Part shown: one piece after another, positions 1 to 6,027 of the stretch
Position numbering within the stretch: position 1 is the stretch's first letter
Layout: the number at the start of each line of letters is the position of its first letter
From: JAJXWB01 sp039808645
GTDB taxonomy: Bacteria; Pseudomonadota; Alphaproteobacteria; Rhizobiales; Beijerinckiaceae
Direction: 5' to 3'
NCBI GenBank assembly: GCA_039808645.1
Contig: JBDHTL010000147.1
Coordinates: 1-8,847 of the forward strand
DNA: 8,847 nt
Notes under the pieces: generated by a model
What the model saw: the letters and a program-made list of their open reading frames with translations, nothing else
The model's database searches: none
What the model was told of the DNA's origin: nothing
Program-made: the position numbers and the translations under genes

Positions 1-630
1 GGCGCCGGCGCGGCCGGGAGCGCCCGGCGCGCCGGGCTGGCCGCCGAGATCGACGCGCAGCACGCCGGAAATCTTGCCGTGCACGCGCAGGCGCACCTTG
101 CCGGCGTCGCGCCCCGCGCCTTGCGAGGGCGGCTTTTCGCCAGGGGAAAAGGCGCGGATCTCGCCATTCTCGATGACGAGCGTCTCCGCCTCGATGTCGA
201 GATCGGCGCCGTGCGTGAGCAGGGCGGAATCGCGCAGGGTCAATCTGGAAGTCGCGATGCGCGCGGGCTTGTCGGCGTCGAACAGCAGCGTGGCGCCGTC
301 GACGACGAGCGCCGGGCGCTGGCGCAATTCATCGATGCGCATCATTTCGTCGCGCTCGGCCAGGGGCGCTTGCAGGGCGGGCGGTATCTTCGTCGCGCTC
401 TGCGGCCAGTTGGAGCGATCGACGCGTTCGACGGCGCCGGTCGGCGCGGGAAGAAAGCCGGGCTTGCCGGTCATGCGCGCCAGAAAACGGGCGGCGAAGG
501 GCGGATAGCGATAATAGGCCGCCGAGCCGAACAGCAGCGCCACGCCCGCGATCACGACCACGAGCGCGGTCGTGGTCTCGGCAAAGCGGCGGGAGCGCGC
601 CGCCGCCTGCTGCTGTTCGGAAAAAGTCAC
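1..630 (-). CDS. Single-pass membrane protein with start of a collagen-like tract (partial, C-terminus outside window)
   Basis: Reading the minus strand from a GTG at 630-628 gives 210 codons without a stop, running off the window edge. The first 20 residues are polar and include QQQ and RSRR. A hydrophobic segment at about residues 22-38 (ALVVVIAGVALLFGSAA) follows and looks like an uncleaved membrane anchor or signal anchor. A Pro-rich linker and a beta-rich region come next, with alternating hydrophobic residues at about 105-195 (LVVDGATLLFDAD, LVIENGEIRAF, VRLRVHGKISG). The last residues seen are GQP GAP GAP GRA GA, four Gly-X-Y triplets. Third codon positions are GC-rich, as in neighbouring genes, which favours this frame over the competing plus-strand frame at 79-747. 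No ATG lies in frame before the membrane segment, so GTG is the best start although its ribosome site is weak. I do not recognise the family. A surface-exposed or periplasmic role is an inference from topology. Confidence 0.6.
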   Translation of the reverse strand, partial: MTFSEQQQAAARSRRFAETTTALVVVIAGVALLFGSAAYYRYPPFAARFLARMTGKPGFLPAPTGAVERVDRSNWPQSATKIPPALQAPLAERDEMMRIDELRQRPALVVDGATLLFDADKPARIATSRLTLRDSALLTHGADLDIEAETLVIENGEIRAFSPGEKPPSQGAGRDAGKVRLRVHGKISGVLRVDLGGQPGAPGAPGRAGA

Positions 631-682
631 CTGATCGACCGTCGTGCTTTCTGCGCATGTCCGCGCTGCGGGATCGCGCCAT

Positions 683-711
683 ACATTGCAGGACGCTCCA
701 TGACCAGTAAA
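683..711 (-). promoter_or_regulatory. Candidate promoter for the membrane-protein gene
   Basis: On the minus strand a TTTACT hexamer (711-706) is followed after 17 bases by CAATGT (688-683), about 53 bases before the GTG start at 630. The -10 match is weak. The same CAATGT at the same 17-base spacing follows the TTGACC box upstream of the dehydrogenase at 8417. Read from sequence only, and it could be chance. Confidence 0.2.
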
Positions 712-713
712 TT
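686..713 (+). promoter_or_regulatory. Candidate promoter for the plus-strand three-gene cluster
   Basis: TTGCAG (686-691), a 16-base spacer and TAAATT (708-713) lie about 30 bases before the ATG at 744. The -35 box matches three of six consensus bases and the -10 box four of six. It overlaps the minus-strand candidate, so the short divergent region 631-743 may carry back-to-back promoters. A stretch GGGAG at 730-734 serves as the ribosome site for the ATG at 744. Confidence 0.25.
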
Positions 714-743
714 CGAGCGAAATTGCGCCGGGAGCGCCCGCTC

Positions 744-1775
744 ATGACCGTTCTGTCCATCCTCGACCTGTCTTTCGTGACCGAGGCGACGCCGCCCTCG
801 GCCTCGCTCGCCAATTCCGTCGATCTCGCCGTCCTCGCCGACCGGCTGGGCTACCTGCGCTATTGGGTCGCAGAGCATCACAGTCTCGCCTCGGTCGCCT
901 CCAGCGCGCCGGAAGTCATCATCGCGCGCATCGCCGCAGCCACCCGGCGCATCCGGGTCGGGGCGGGCGGCGTCATGTTGCCGAACCATGCGCCGCTGAT
1001 GGTGGCGGAACGCTTCCGCACGCTCGAGGCGTTCTTTCCCGGCCGCATCGACCTCGGCCTCGGGCGGGCGCCCGGGACGGACCAGACGACGGCCTATGCG
1101 CTGCGTCGCCACAATGCGCAGGGCCAGGACCCCGAGCAGGACTTCCTCGAGCGGCTGCAGGAGCTGATGTTGTGGGACACGGGCGACTTTCCGCCGACCC
1201 ATCCGTTCAAGCGCATCGCCGTCATGCCGAACGACGTGCGGCTGCCGCCGATCTTTCTTCTGGGCTCCAGCGACTACAGCGCCGAATTGTCGGCGCAGAT
1301 CGGCATGGGTTACGCCTTCGCCCATCATTTCGCGGGCTACGACGCAGCCGCCGCTATGGGCGCCTATCGCGCGCGTTTCCAGCCCTCGGCCTGGCGTGCC
1401 GCCCCCCACGCCATTCTCGCGGTGGCGGTCGTGGCGGCGGAGACGGAGGCCGAGGCCGAGCGGCAGGCCGCGAGCGCCGATCTCAACTGGCTGCGCCGTA
1501 CGCGCGGCGAATATCGTCCGCTGCCGAGCCCCGAAGAGGCCGCCGCCGCGCCGATGTCGGAGCGGGAGCGCGAGCACGTGCGCAAGCATCGCCGGCAATT
1601 GTTCGTCGGCCCGCCGGACGGGGTGAAGGCGCGGCTCGACGAGCTCGCGGCGGCGACGCAGGCCGATGAAATCATGATAACCTCGCCCATATACGACCAT
1701 GAGGCGCGCAAGCGCTCGTACGAACTCATGGCGAACGCCTATGCGCTCGCGGAAGCGCGCAGCGCGGCAGGATAG
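744..1775 (+). CDS. LLM-class flavin-dependent oxidoreductase (luciferase-like monooxygenase, MsnO8/YhbW type)
   Basis: The 343-residue product has the bacterial-luciferase-like TIM-barrel pattern. It opens with MTVLSILDLSFVTEATPP, typical of the MsnO8 subgroup. WVAEHHS follows at about residues 41-47, then GAGGVMLPNHAPLMVAERF (74-92), FFPGRIDLGLGRAPGTD (about 97-113, the phosphate/flavin-binding region) and GSSDYSA (174-180). The length is normal for this group (about 330-350). Proteins of this class use reduced FMN and oxygen, or F420 in other lineages, to oxidise small organic substrates. The substrate here cannot be read from sequence. ATG 744 is chosen over a TTG at 723 because it has a GGAG site about ten bases upstream and matches the usual N-terminus. 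It is the first of three closely spaced genes. It is soluble, with no signal peptide. The enzyme must get reduced flavin from a reductase not encoded here. Confidence 0.9.
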   Translation: MTVLSILDLSFVTEATPPSASLANSVDLAVLADRLGYLRYWVAEHHSLASVASSAPEVIIARIAAATRRIRVGAGGVMLPNHAPLMVAERFRTLEAFFPGRIDLGLGRAPGTDQTTAYALRRHNAQGQDPEQDFLERLQELMLWDTGDFPPTHPFKRIAVMPNDVRLPPIFLLGSSDYSAELSAQIGMGYAFAHHFAGYDAAAAMGAYRARFQPSAWRAAPHAILAVAVVAAETEAEAERQAASADLNWLRRTRGEYRPLPSPEEAAAAPMSEREREHVRKHRRQLFVGPPDGVKARLDELAAATQADEIMITSPIYDHEARKRSYELMANAYALAEARSAAG

Positions 1776-1789
1776 AGAGGAAACGACGG

Positions 1790-2182
1790 ATGAGGCCGCA
1801 GACGATCGAGAAATGGCACGAACTCGTCGAGACGCGCGATCCGCGCGGGCTCGCAGAAATTCTGACCGACGACGTCGTGTTCGAATCGCCCGTCGTGCAT
1901 ACGCCGCAGGTCGGCAAGGCGATCACGACGAAATATCTCGCGTCCGCGCTGGTCGTCCTCAACAACGCGCATTTCCACTATACCGGCGAATGGTTCGGGC
2001 CGTCGTCCGGCGTTCTGGAATTTGCGACGATCGTCAACGGCGTCAAGGTCAACGGCGTCGACATCATCACGTGGAACGCGGACAATCGCATCACGCATTT
2101 CAAGGTGATGGTGCGCCCGCTGAAGGCGGTGAACATGCTGCATCAGATGATGGCGGCGCAGCTCGCCGCTCCGGCCGGCTGA
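1790..2182 (+). CDS. NTF2-like / SnoaL-like small protein
   Basis: The 130-residue product has the cone-shaped NTF2-fold pattern: an N-terminal helix ending in LVETRDPRGLAEILTDDVVFESPVV (about 12-36), a second helix (VGKAITTKYLASALVVL, 41-57), then strands HFHYTGEWFG, GVLEFATIVNGVKVNGVDIITWNADNRITHF (74-104) with the usual turn before the last strands. The 'LxxxLxDDVVFxSPV' opening is characteristic of SnoaL-like proteins. These fold into small barrels that act as isomerases, hydratases or ligand-binding partners, and no decisive catalytic residue set is visible. The start is supported by AGAGAGG beginning 15 bases upstream, directly at the stop codon of the flavin enzyme (14-base gap). Co-transcription suggests that it binds or processes the substrate or product of that enzyme; this is inference. 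It is cytoplasmic, with no signal peptide. Confidence 0.82.
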   Translation: MRPQTIEKWHELVETRDPRGLAEILTDDVVFESPVVHTPQVGKAITTKYLASALVVLNNAHFHYTGEWFGPSSGVLEFATIVNGVKVNGVDIITWNADNRITHFKVMVRPLKAVNMLHQMMAAQLAAPAG

Positions 2183-2195
2183 AGGCGGGACGCGC

Positions 2196-3170
2196 ATGGC
2201 CGAACAGCGGCTCCCGACCATTCCTTTCGAATTGCAGCCGAGGCAGAAGAACCTCTCCTTCGATCTCGACCGCGCGCTGGCGGGCGTGGTCAGCGTGAAG
2301 GCGCTTGCGCCCGAGGATGCGTTCACGGCCAAGTCGCTTGGCACGGAGCGGCTGGGGCATGGCGTCGTCATCCGCCAGTCCGGCCTGGTGCTGACGGTCG
2401 GCTATCTCATCATCGAGGCGCAGGAGGTCTGGCTGCGCACGATCGACGGGCGCGTGATCGCCGGCCATGCGCTCGCCTACGACCAGGAGACGGGCTTCGG
2501 CCTCGTGCAGGCCATGTCCTCGCTCGATCTGCCCGTGCTGCCGTTCGGCGCGAGCCGCGAGGTGGCGTCCGGCGACAATCTGATCGTCGCCGCTTCGGGC
2601 GGTCGCGAGGCGACGCTTTCGGCCTATTGCGTCGGACGGCAGCCGTTCGCCGGCTATTGGGAATACTGGATCGCGGATGCGATCATGAGCGCGCCGGCCC
2701 ACCCCTTCTGGGGCGGCGCGGCGGCGATCGACGAGCACGGGCGCCTCGCGGGCCTCGCGTCGCTTCAGGTGGAGACCGGCGACGGCAAGGCGAGCCAGAG
2801 CCTCAACATGATCATTCCGATCGACCTGCTGCCGCCCGTTCTCGACGATCTCGTGAAATACGGCCGGCCCAACAGGCCGCCGCGTCCCTGGCTCGGCGTC
2901 TACGCGACGGAGATCGGCGAGCGGATCGTGATCGCGGGCGTGGCCGACGACGGTCCCGCCGAGCAGGCCGGCGTGGAGATCGGCGACATTCTGGTCGCTG
3001 TCGCCGGCGAGAAGGCGTCGTCGCTCGGCGACGTCTGGCGGCGCGTTTGGGCGCAGGGCGCGGCGGGCGTCGAAATTCCGCTGCTGGTCGAGCGGGCCGA
3101 CCGCATCATCGAACTGAAGGTGAAGTCCGTCGACCGGCTGCTGTTCACGCGCGCCCGCGTGATCCACTGA
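2196..3170 (+). CDS. Cytosolic HtrA-like (S1C) pseudoprotease with C-terminal PDZ domain
   Basis: The 324-residue product has the trypsin-like HtrA core (about residues 20-215) followed by one PDZ domain (about 230-315, beginning RPWLGVYATEIGERIVIAGV). Against DegP by eye, GYVLTNNHVINQAQ aligns with GLVLTVGYLIIEAQ, putting Tyr70 at the catalytic His. DQSDIALLQ aligns with QETGFGLVQ, putting Gly100 at the Asp. RGNSGGAL aligns with HPFWGGAA, putting Trp172 at the Ser. All three catalytic positions therefore appear changed while the surrounding fold is kept, so peptide cleavage is unlikely. There is no signal peptide or membrane segment, unlike periplasmic DegP/DegQ. I recall similar GYLI/GYWEY/HPFWGG proteins in Hyphomicrobiales, annotated as S1C proteases. 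A scaffold, chaperone or peptide-sensing role through the PDZ domain is inference. The gene starts 13 bases after the NTF2-like gene, with an AAGG-type ribosome site overlapping that stop codon region. Confidence 0.85.
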   Translation: MAEQRLPTIPFELQPRQKNLSFDLDRALAGVVSVKALAPEDAFTAKSLGTERLGHGVVIRQSGLVLTVGYLIIEAQEVWLRTIDGRVIAGHALAYDQETGFGLVQAMSSLDLPVLPFGASREVASGDNLIVAASGGREATLSAYCVGRQPFAGYWEYWIADAIMSAPAHPFWGGAAAIDEHGRLAGLASLQVETGDGKASQSLNMIIPIDLLPPVLDDLVKYGRPNRPPRPWLGVYATEIGERIVIAGVADDGPAEQAGVEIGDILVAVAGEKASSLGDVWRRVWAQGAAGVEIPLLVERADRIIELKVKSVDRLLFTRARVIH

Positions 3171-3188
3171 TCCTCTGTCCCTGGATTC

Positions 3189-4586
3189 TCAGACCTTCGC
3201 GGGGCCGCGCCGCGCGAGACGCGCGGTGACGTAGAAGCAGGCGAGCACGGCCGCCGTTCCGAACAGGGCCGCCCCCGCGATCACGCCGGCATAGCCGCCC
3301 TCCGGCCCCCAGCGATGCGCGCCCCAGGTGACGAAGGGGATGGTGCCGAGAGTCGCGCGGCCCCAGTTGAAGACCGTCGCGAGAATCGGGAAGCCGAGAT
3401 TGTTGAAGGCCGTGTTGGCGACGAACAGGCCGGCGAGCGCCAGCCACGCCGCCGAGCCGACCGCGCAGAAGAACAGCACCAGATCCCGCGTCGCGCCCTG
3501 CGCGCCGAACACCGCGGCGATTGACGGACCGGCGAGCCACAACAGGAACCACACGACCAGGACGTAGACCGCCGAAACGGCGAAACAATCGAACATGGCC
3601 CTGCGAATGCGGTCGTAGAGGCCTGCGCCGAAATTCTGGCCGATGATCGGGCCGATGGAGCCGGTGAGCGCGAACAGCACGCCGAAAGCGACAGGCGCGA
3701 TGCGGTCGATGATGGCGAAGGCCGCGACCGTCTCTTCGCCGAAGCTCGCGAAAACCCGCATGGCGTATGCATTGCCGACGGGCGTCGCCAGATTGGTGAG
3801 GATGGCGGGCGCGGCTATGCCCATCATGGGGCCGAGATCGCGCACGACCCATCCGCGCTCGGGCCGGCCGACGATCCCATGCACATGGACGGCGCCCCAG
3901 GAGCCGACCAGCGTGAAGACGAGGCGCGACACGACGGTCGCCATCGCCGCGCCATAGACGCCGAAGCCGAACACGAAGATGAGCAGCGGATCGAGGCCGG
4001 CGGTGACGATGGCGCCGGTCAGCGTCACATACATGGCGCGGCGCGGATCGCCGACGGCGCGCACGAGGCCCTGCAGCGACATGCCGAGCGCCATCAGGAT
4101 GTTCGAGGGCAGGGTGATCAGGAGATAGCGCGAGGCGATCTCGTGCGCCGCGCCGCGCGCGCCGACGAGGTCGAGAATATCGCCGCGAAAGAACAGCATG
4201 AGCGCGGAGACGAACAGGCTGACGACCGCCACATGCACGAGGCCGGACGCCGCGAAGCGTTGCGCCCGCGGACGCTTGCCCGCGCCGAGCGCGCGCGAGA
4301 CGAGCGCCGAAATCGCGATCGCCATCGCGATGTTGACCGACATGGCGAAGAACAGGACCTGCGAGGCGAAGCCGACGGAGGCCGTGAGTACGGGGTCGCC
4401 GAGCCGCGAGACGTAGAGCAGGGAGAGAAAGTCGATGACGAAGATGGCGACGAGACCGATCGAGCCCGACGCCGTCATGGCCAGCACATGGCGCAGCGTC
4501 GAGCCCTGCGTAAAGACAGGGATCGGCCTTCGCGGCGGCGGCGCGATTTCGGCTTCCGTCAGGGAGGGGTCGTCGGCGTTGCTCAA
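3189..4586 (-). CDS. MATE-family multidrug/toxin efflux transporter
   Basis: The 465-residue inner-membrane protein has about twelve hydrophobic segments in two pseudo-symmetric halves, the normal size and layout for the NorM/DinF-type MATE superfamily. TM1 (about 41-60) carries Asp52 in FVIDFLSLLYVSRLGD, matching the conserved TM1 acid used in cation coupling. SALVSRALGAGKRPRAQR (about 93-110) and GPIIGQNFGAGLYDRIRRA (312-330) are the repeated loop motifs of the two halves, and LVRAVGDPRRAM (174-185) is also family-typical. It should export cationic or aromatic compounds using a Na+ or H+ gradient; the substrate is unknown. The start is a TTG at 4586-4584. An in-frame TGA lies three codons upstream, so no longer form exists, and the next ATG (residue 37) would cut into TM1. 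The GAGGG upstream is unusually close to the TTG. A palindromic repeat lies directly upstream, and the gene converges on the pseudoprotease gene. Confidence 0.92.
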   Translation of the reverse strand: MSNADDPSLTEAEIAPPPRRPIPVFTQGSTLRHVLAMTASGSIGLVAIFVIDFLSLLYVSRLGDPVLTASVGFASQVLFFAMSVNIAMAIAISALVSRALGAGKRPRAQRFAASGLVHVAVVSLFVSALMLFFRGDILDLVGARGAAHEIASRYLLITLPSNILMALGMSLQGLVRAVGDPRRAMYVTLTGAIVTAGLDPLLIFVFGFGVYGAAMATVVSRLVFTLVGSWGAVHVHGIVGRPERGWVVRDLGPMMGIAAPAILTNLATPVGNAYAMRVFASFGEETVAAFAIIDRIAPVAFGVLFALTGSIGPIIGQNFGAGLYDRIRRAMFDCFAVSAVYVLVVWFLLWLAGPSIAAVFGAQGATRDLVLFFCAVGSAAWLALAGLFVANTAFNNLGFPILATVFNWGRATLGTIPFVTWGAHRWGPEGGYAGVIAGAALFGTAAVLACFYVTARLARRGPAKV

Positions 4587-4654
4587 GCGCCCTCATATGA
4601 GGCCTGAGCGCGGATTTGGGAAGCGAGGTCGATTGCGCCGCCGGAGTGCGAGTT

Positions 4655-4765
4655 CCCCTTCCCCTTGCGGGGAGGGGTTAGGGGTGGCGGTCGACCGGGC
4701 CAGAACTCACAAGGTTTGCCGCGCGGCCAGCCCCAACCCGCCCTCCCCGCAAGGGGGAGGGCGAG
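4655..4765. repeat. Roughly 110-base imperfect palindromic intergenic element (REP/MITE-like)
   Basis: Two GC-rich hairpins face each other. The left one (4656-4677) pairs CCCTTCCCC with GGGGAGGGG around TTGC, with one G-T pair. The right one (4739-4763) is a perfect 10-base stem, CGCCCTCCCC with GGGGAGGGCG, around GCAAG. The left arm and the reverse complement of the right arm also match each other over about 30 bases (CCCTTGCGGGGAGGG, then a TTAGGGG/TTGGGG block), so the whole unit is a long inverted repeat with a loop of about 45 bases. It fills most of the 237-base gap 4587-4823, which holds no convincing gene. I recall elements with this CCCTCCCCGCAAGGGG core as dispersed intergenic repeats in Alphaproteobacteria. 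No target-site duplication was identified. Confidence 0.75.
4739..4763 (-). terminator. Candidate transcript-end hairpin after the thiolase operon
   Basis: The perfect 10-base GC stem lies about 60 bases beyond the thiolase stop codon in the direction of minus-strand transcription. There is no run of T after it, so it is not a classical intrinsic terminator. It could slow polymerase or protect the 3' end of the messenger. It belongs to the larger palindromic repeat, so the position may be incidental. Confidence 0.3.
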
Positions 4766-4823
4766 GCGCTGCAACCGTCGCAGCTCTTGTCCCGGATGCC
4801 CATGTGCATCGGCAGAGACGCCG

Positions 4824-6026
4824 CTACTCGTAACGCCCGACGATCGACACCGAACAGACGTTCTGATGCGGGAAGCCGCCGAGATTGTGGGTCATACCGA
4901 GCCGCGGCAACTCCTTGCGCTGGCGCGGGCCGGCCTTGCCCTGCAATTGCAGGTACATTTCGTAGATCATGCGCATGCCCGATGCGCCGATCGGATGGCC
5001 GAAGCACTTGAGGCCGCCGTCGATCTGGCAGGGGATCTTGCCGTCGTGATCGTAGAAGCCGTCCATCACGTCGTAGATGGCGCGCCCCTCCGGCGAAATG
5101 TGGATGTCCTCCATCGTGACGAGTTCGGTGACCGAGAAGCAGTCGTGCACCTCGATGAGATCGATTTCTTCACGCGGATTCTGGACGCCTGCCTCCTGAT
5201 AGGCCTTCTTCGACGCGACGCGGGCGGTGGCGAAATAGGAGCCGTCCCACGAATTGTGCTGCGCCTCGACGCCGTTCGACACCGAGAGCTGCAGCGCCTT
5301 GACCGAGATGATGTCGGTCTTGCCGAGGCTCCTGGCGATCTCCGGCGTGGTCACGATGGCGCAGGCCGAACCGTCCGACACGCCGCAGCAGTCGAACAGG
5401 CCGAGCGGCTCGGCGACGATCGGGGCTTCGAGCACCTGTTCCATCGTCACCTTGTTCTGCAGATGCGCCTTCGGATTGCGCGAGCCGTTGTCGTGGCTCT
5501 TGACCGAAATATGCGCGATGGCGCGCTTCAGGTCTTCCTTCGAGACATTGTGCTTGGCGCGATAGGCCGCGGCGAGCTGCGCGAAATTGCCCGGCGCGGA
5601 GGCGTTCGCCCACCACATCGAGTTCAGCACGCCGCGCGAGCGCTGCGGCAGGCCGCCGTAGCCCGTATCCTTCAGCTTCTCGACGCCGAGCGCGAGCGCG
5701 ATGTCGGCCGCGCCGGAGGCGACAGCATAGACCGCGCCGCGAAAAGCGTCGGTGCCGGAGGCGCAGAAATTCTCAACGCGCGTGACGGCGATCTGCGGCA
5801 GGCGCAGCGCGACGGCCAGCGGCGTGCCGGACTTGCCGACATGCTGGTCCTCGATCGCGGTGGAAAACCAGGCCGCCTCGATCTGGTTCTTCTCGATGCC
5901 GGCGTCCTTCAGCGCCTCTTCGAAAGCCTCGACCATGAGGTCGTCGGCCTCCTTGTCCCATCGCTCGCCGAATTTCGAGCAGCCCATGCCGAGGATGGCG
6001 ACCTTGTCCTTGATGCCGCGGGCCAT
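4824..6026 (-). CDS. SCP2-type thiolase (acetyl-CoA acetyltransferase-like)
   Basis: The 400-residue product has the two-halved thiolase fold at normal length. It begins VAILGMGCSKFGERWDKEADDLM and carries the nucleophile motif ENFCASGTDAFRGA (Cys88), the middle motif FDCCGVSDGSACAIVT (about 211-226), EVHDCFSVTELVTMED (292-307, His294) and GGLKCFGHPIGASGMRM (337-353, His344). NLGGFPHQNVCSVSIVG near the end includes Cys391. The VHDCF and GHPIGASG signatures mark the SCP2/SCP-x branch rather than the classical FadA branch. With Cys88 kept, it should catalyse thiolysis of 3-oxoacyl-CoA or the reverse Claisen condensation. Ltp2-type aldol lyases of steroid breakdown have lost this Cys, so that role is unlikely. 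The ATG at 6026 follows the preceding stop after one base and has an AGGGAGG ribosome site, so the longer in-frame form to 6167 is rejected. Translation is probably coupled to the HMGS/DUF35 gene, the likely partner. Acyl chain specificity is unknown. Confidence 0.9.
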   Translation of the reverse strand: MARGIKDKVAILGMGCSKFGERWDKEADDLMVEAFEEALKDAGIEKNQIEAAWFSTAIEDQHVGKSGTPLAVALRLPQIAVTRVENFCASGTDAFRGAVYAVASGAADIALALGVEKLKDTGYGGLPQRSRGVLNSMWWANASAPGNFAQLAAAYRAKHNVSKEDLKRAIAHISVKSHDNGSRNPKAHLQNKVTMEQVLEAPIVAEPLGLFDCCGVSDGSACAIVTTPEIARSLGKTDIISVKALQLSVSNGVEAQHNSWDGSYFATARVASKKAYQEAGVQNPREEIDLIEVHDCFSVTELVTMEDIHISPEGRAIYDVMDGFYDHDGKIPCQIDGGLKCFGHPIGASGMRMIYEMYLQLQGKAGPRQRKELPRLGMTHNLGGFPHQNVCSVSIVGRYE

Positions 6027-6027
6027 G

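Noticed and set aside
723..743. TTG start giving the flavin oxidoreductase seven extra residues
   Set aside because: The ATG at 744 has a GGAG ribosome site and matches the family N-terminus; the extension MRRERPL does not.
79..747. Plus-strand open frame opposite the membrane-protein gene
   Set aside because: Arg/Gly/Ala-rich translation without domain character. The minus-strand frame has a membrane anchor, beta-rich pattern and better codon use.
627..1700. 357-codon minus-strand open frame opposite the flavin oxidoreductase
   Set aside because: Antisense to a clearly recognisable luciferase-like gene. Its translation is low-complexity and Arg-rich, as expected of antisense frames in GC-rich DNA.
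2100..3167. 355-codon minus-strand frame opposite the pseudoprotease
   Set aside because: Charged, repetitive antisense translation. The plus-strand frame aligns along its length with the HtrA fold and PDZ domain.
3145..4596. 483-codon minus-strand frame overlapping the MATE gene in another frame
   Set aside because: Its Arg-rich product lacks membrane segments, while the 3189-4586 frame gives a complete MATE protein.
3879..4607. Plus-strand frame rich in His, Asp, Glu and Arg within the MATE gene
   Set aside because: Antisense shadow of a hydrophobic protein; such highly charged frames are expected opposite membrane-protein genes.
4824..6026. Assignment of the thiolase as an Ltp2-type aldol lyase of steroid side-chain breakdown
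   Set aside because: Cys88 in the CASG motif is retained, whereas the lyase type has lost it, and no other steroid-degradation genes are present.
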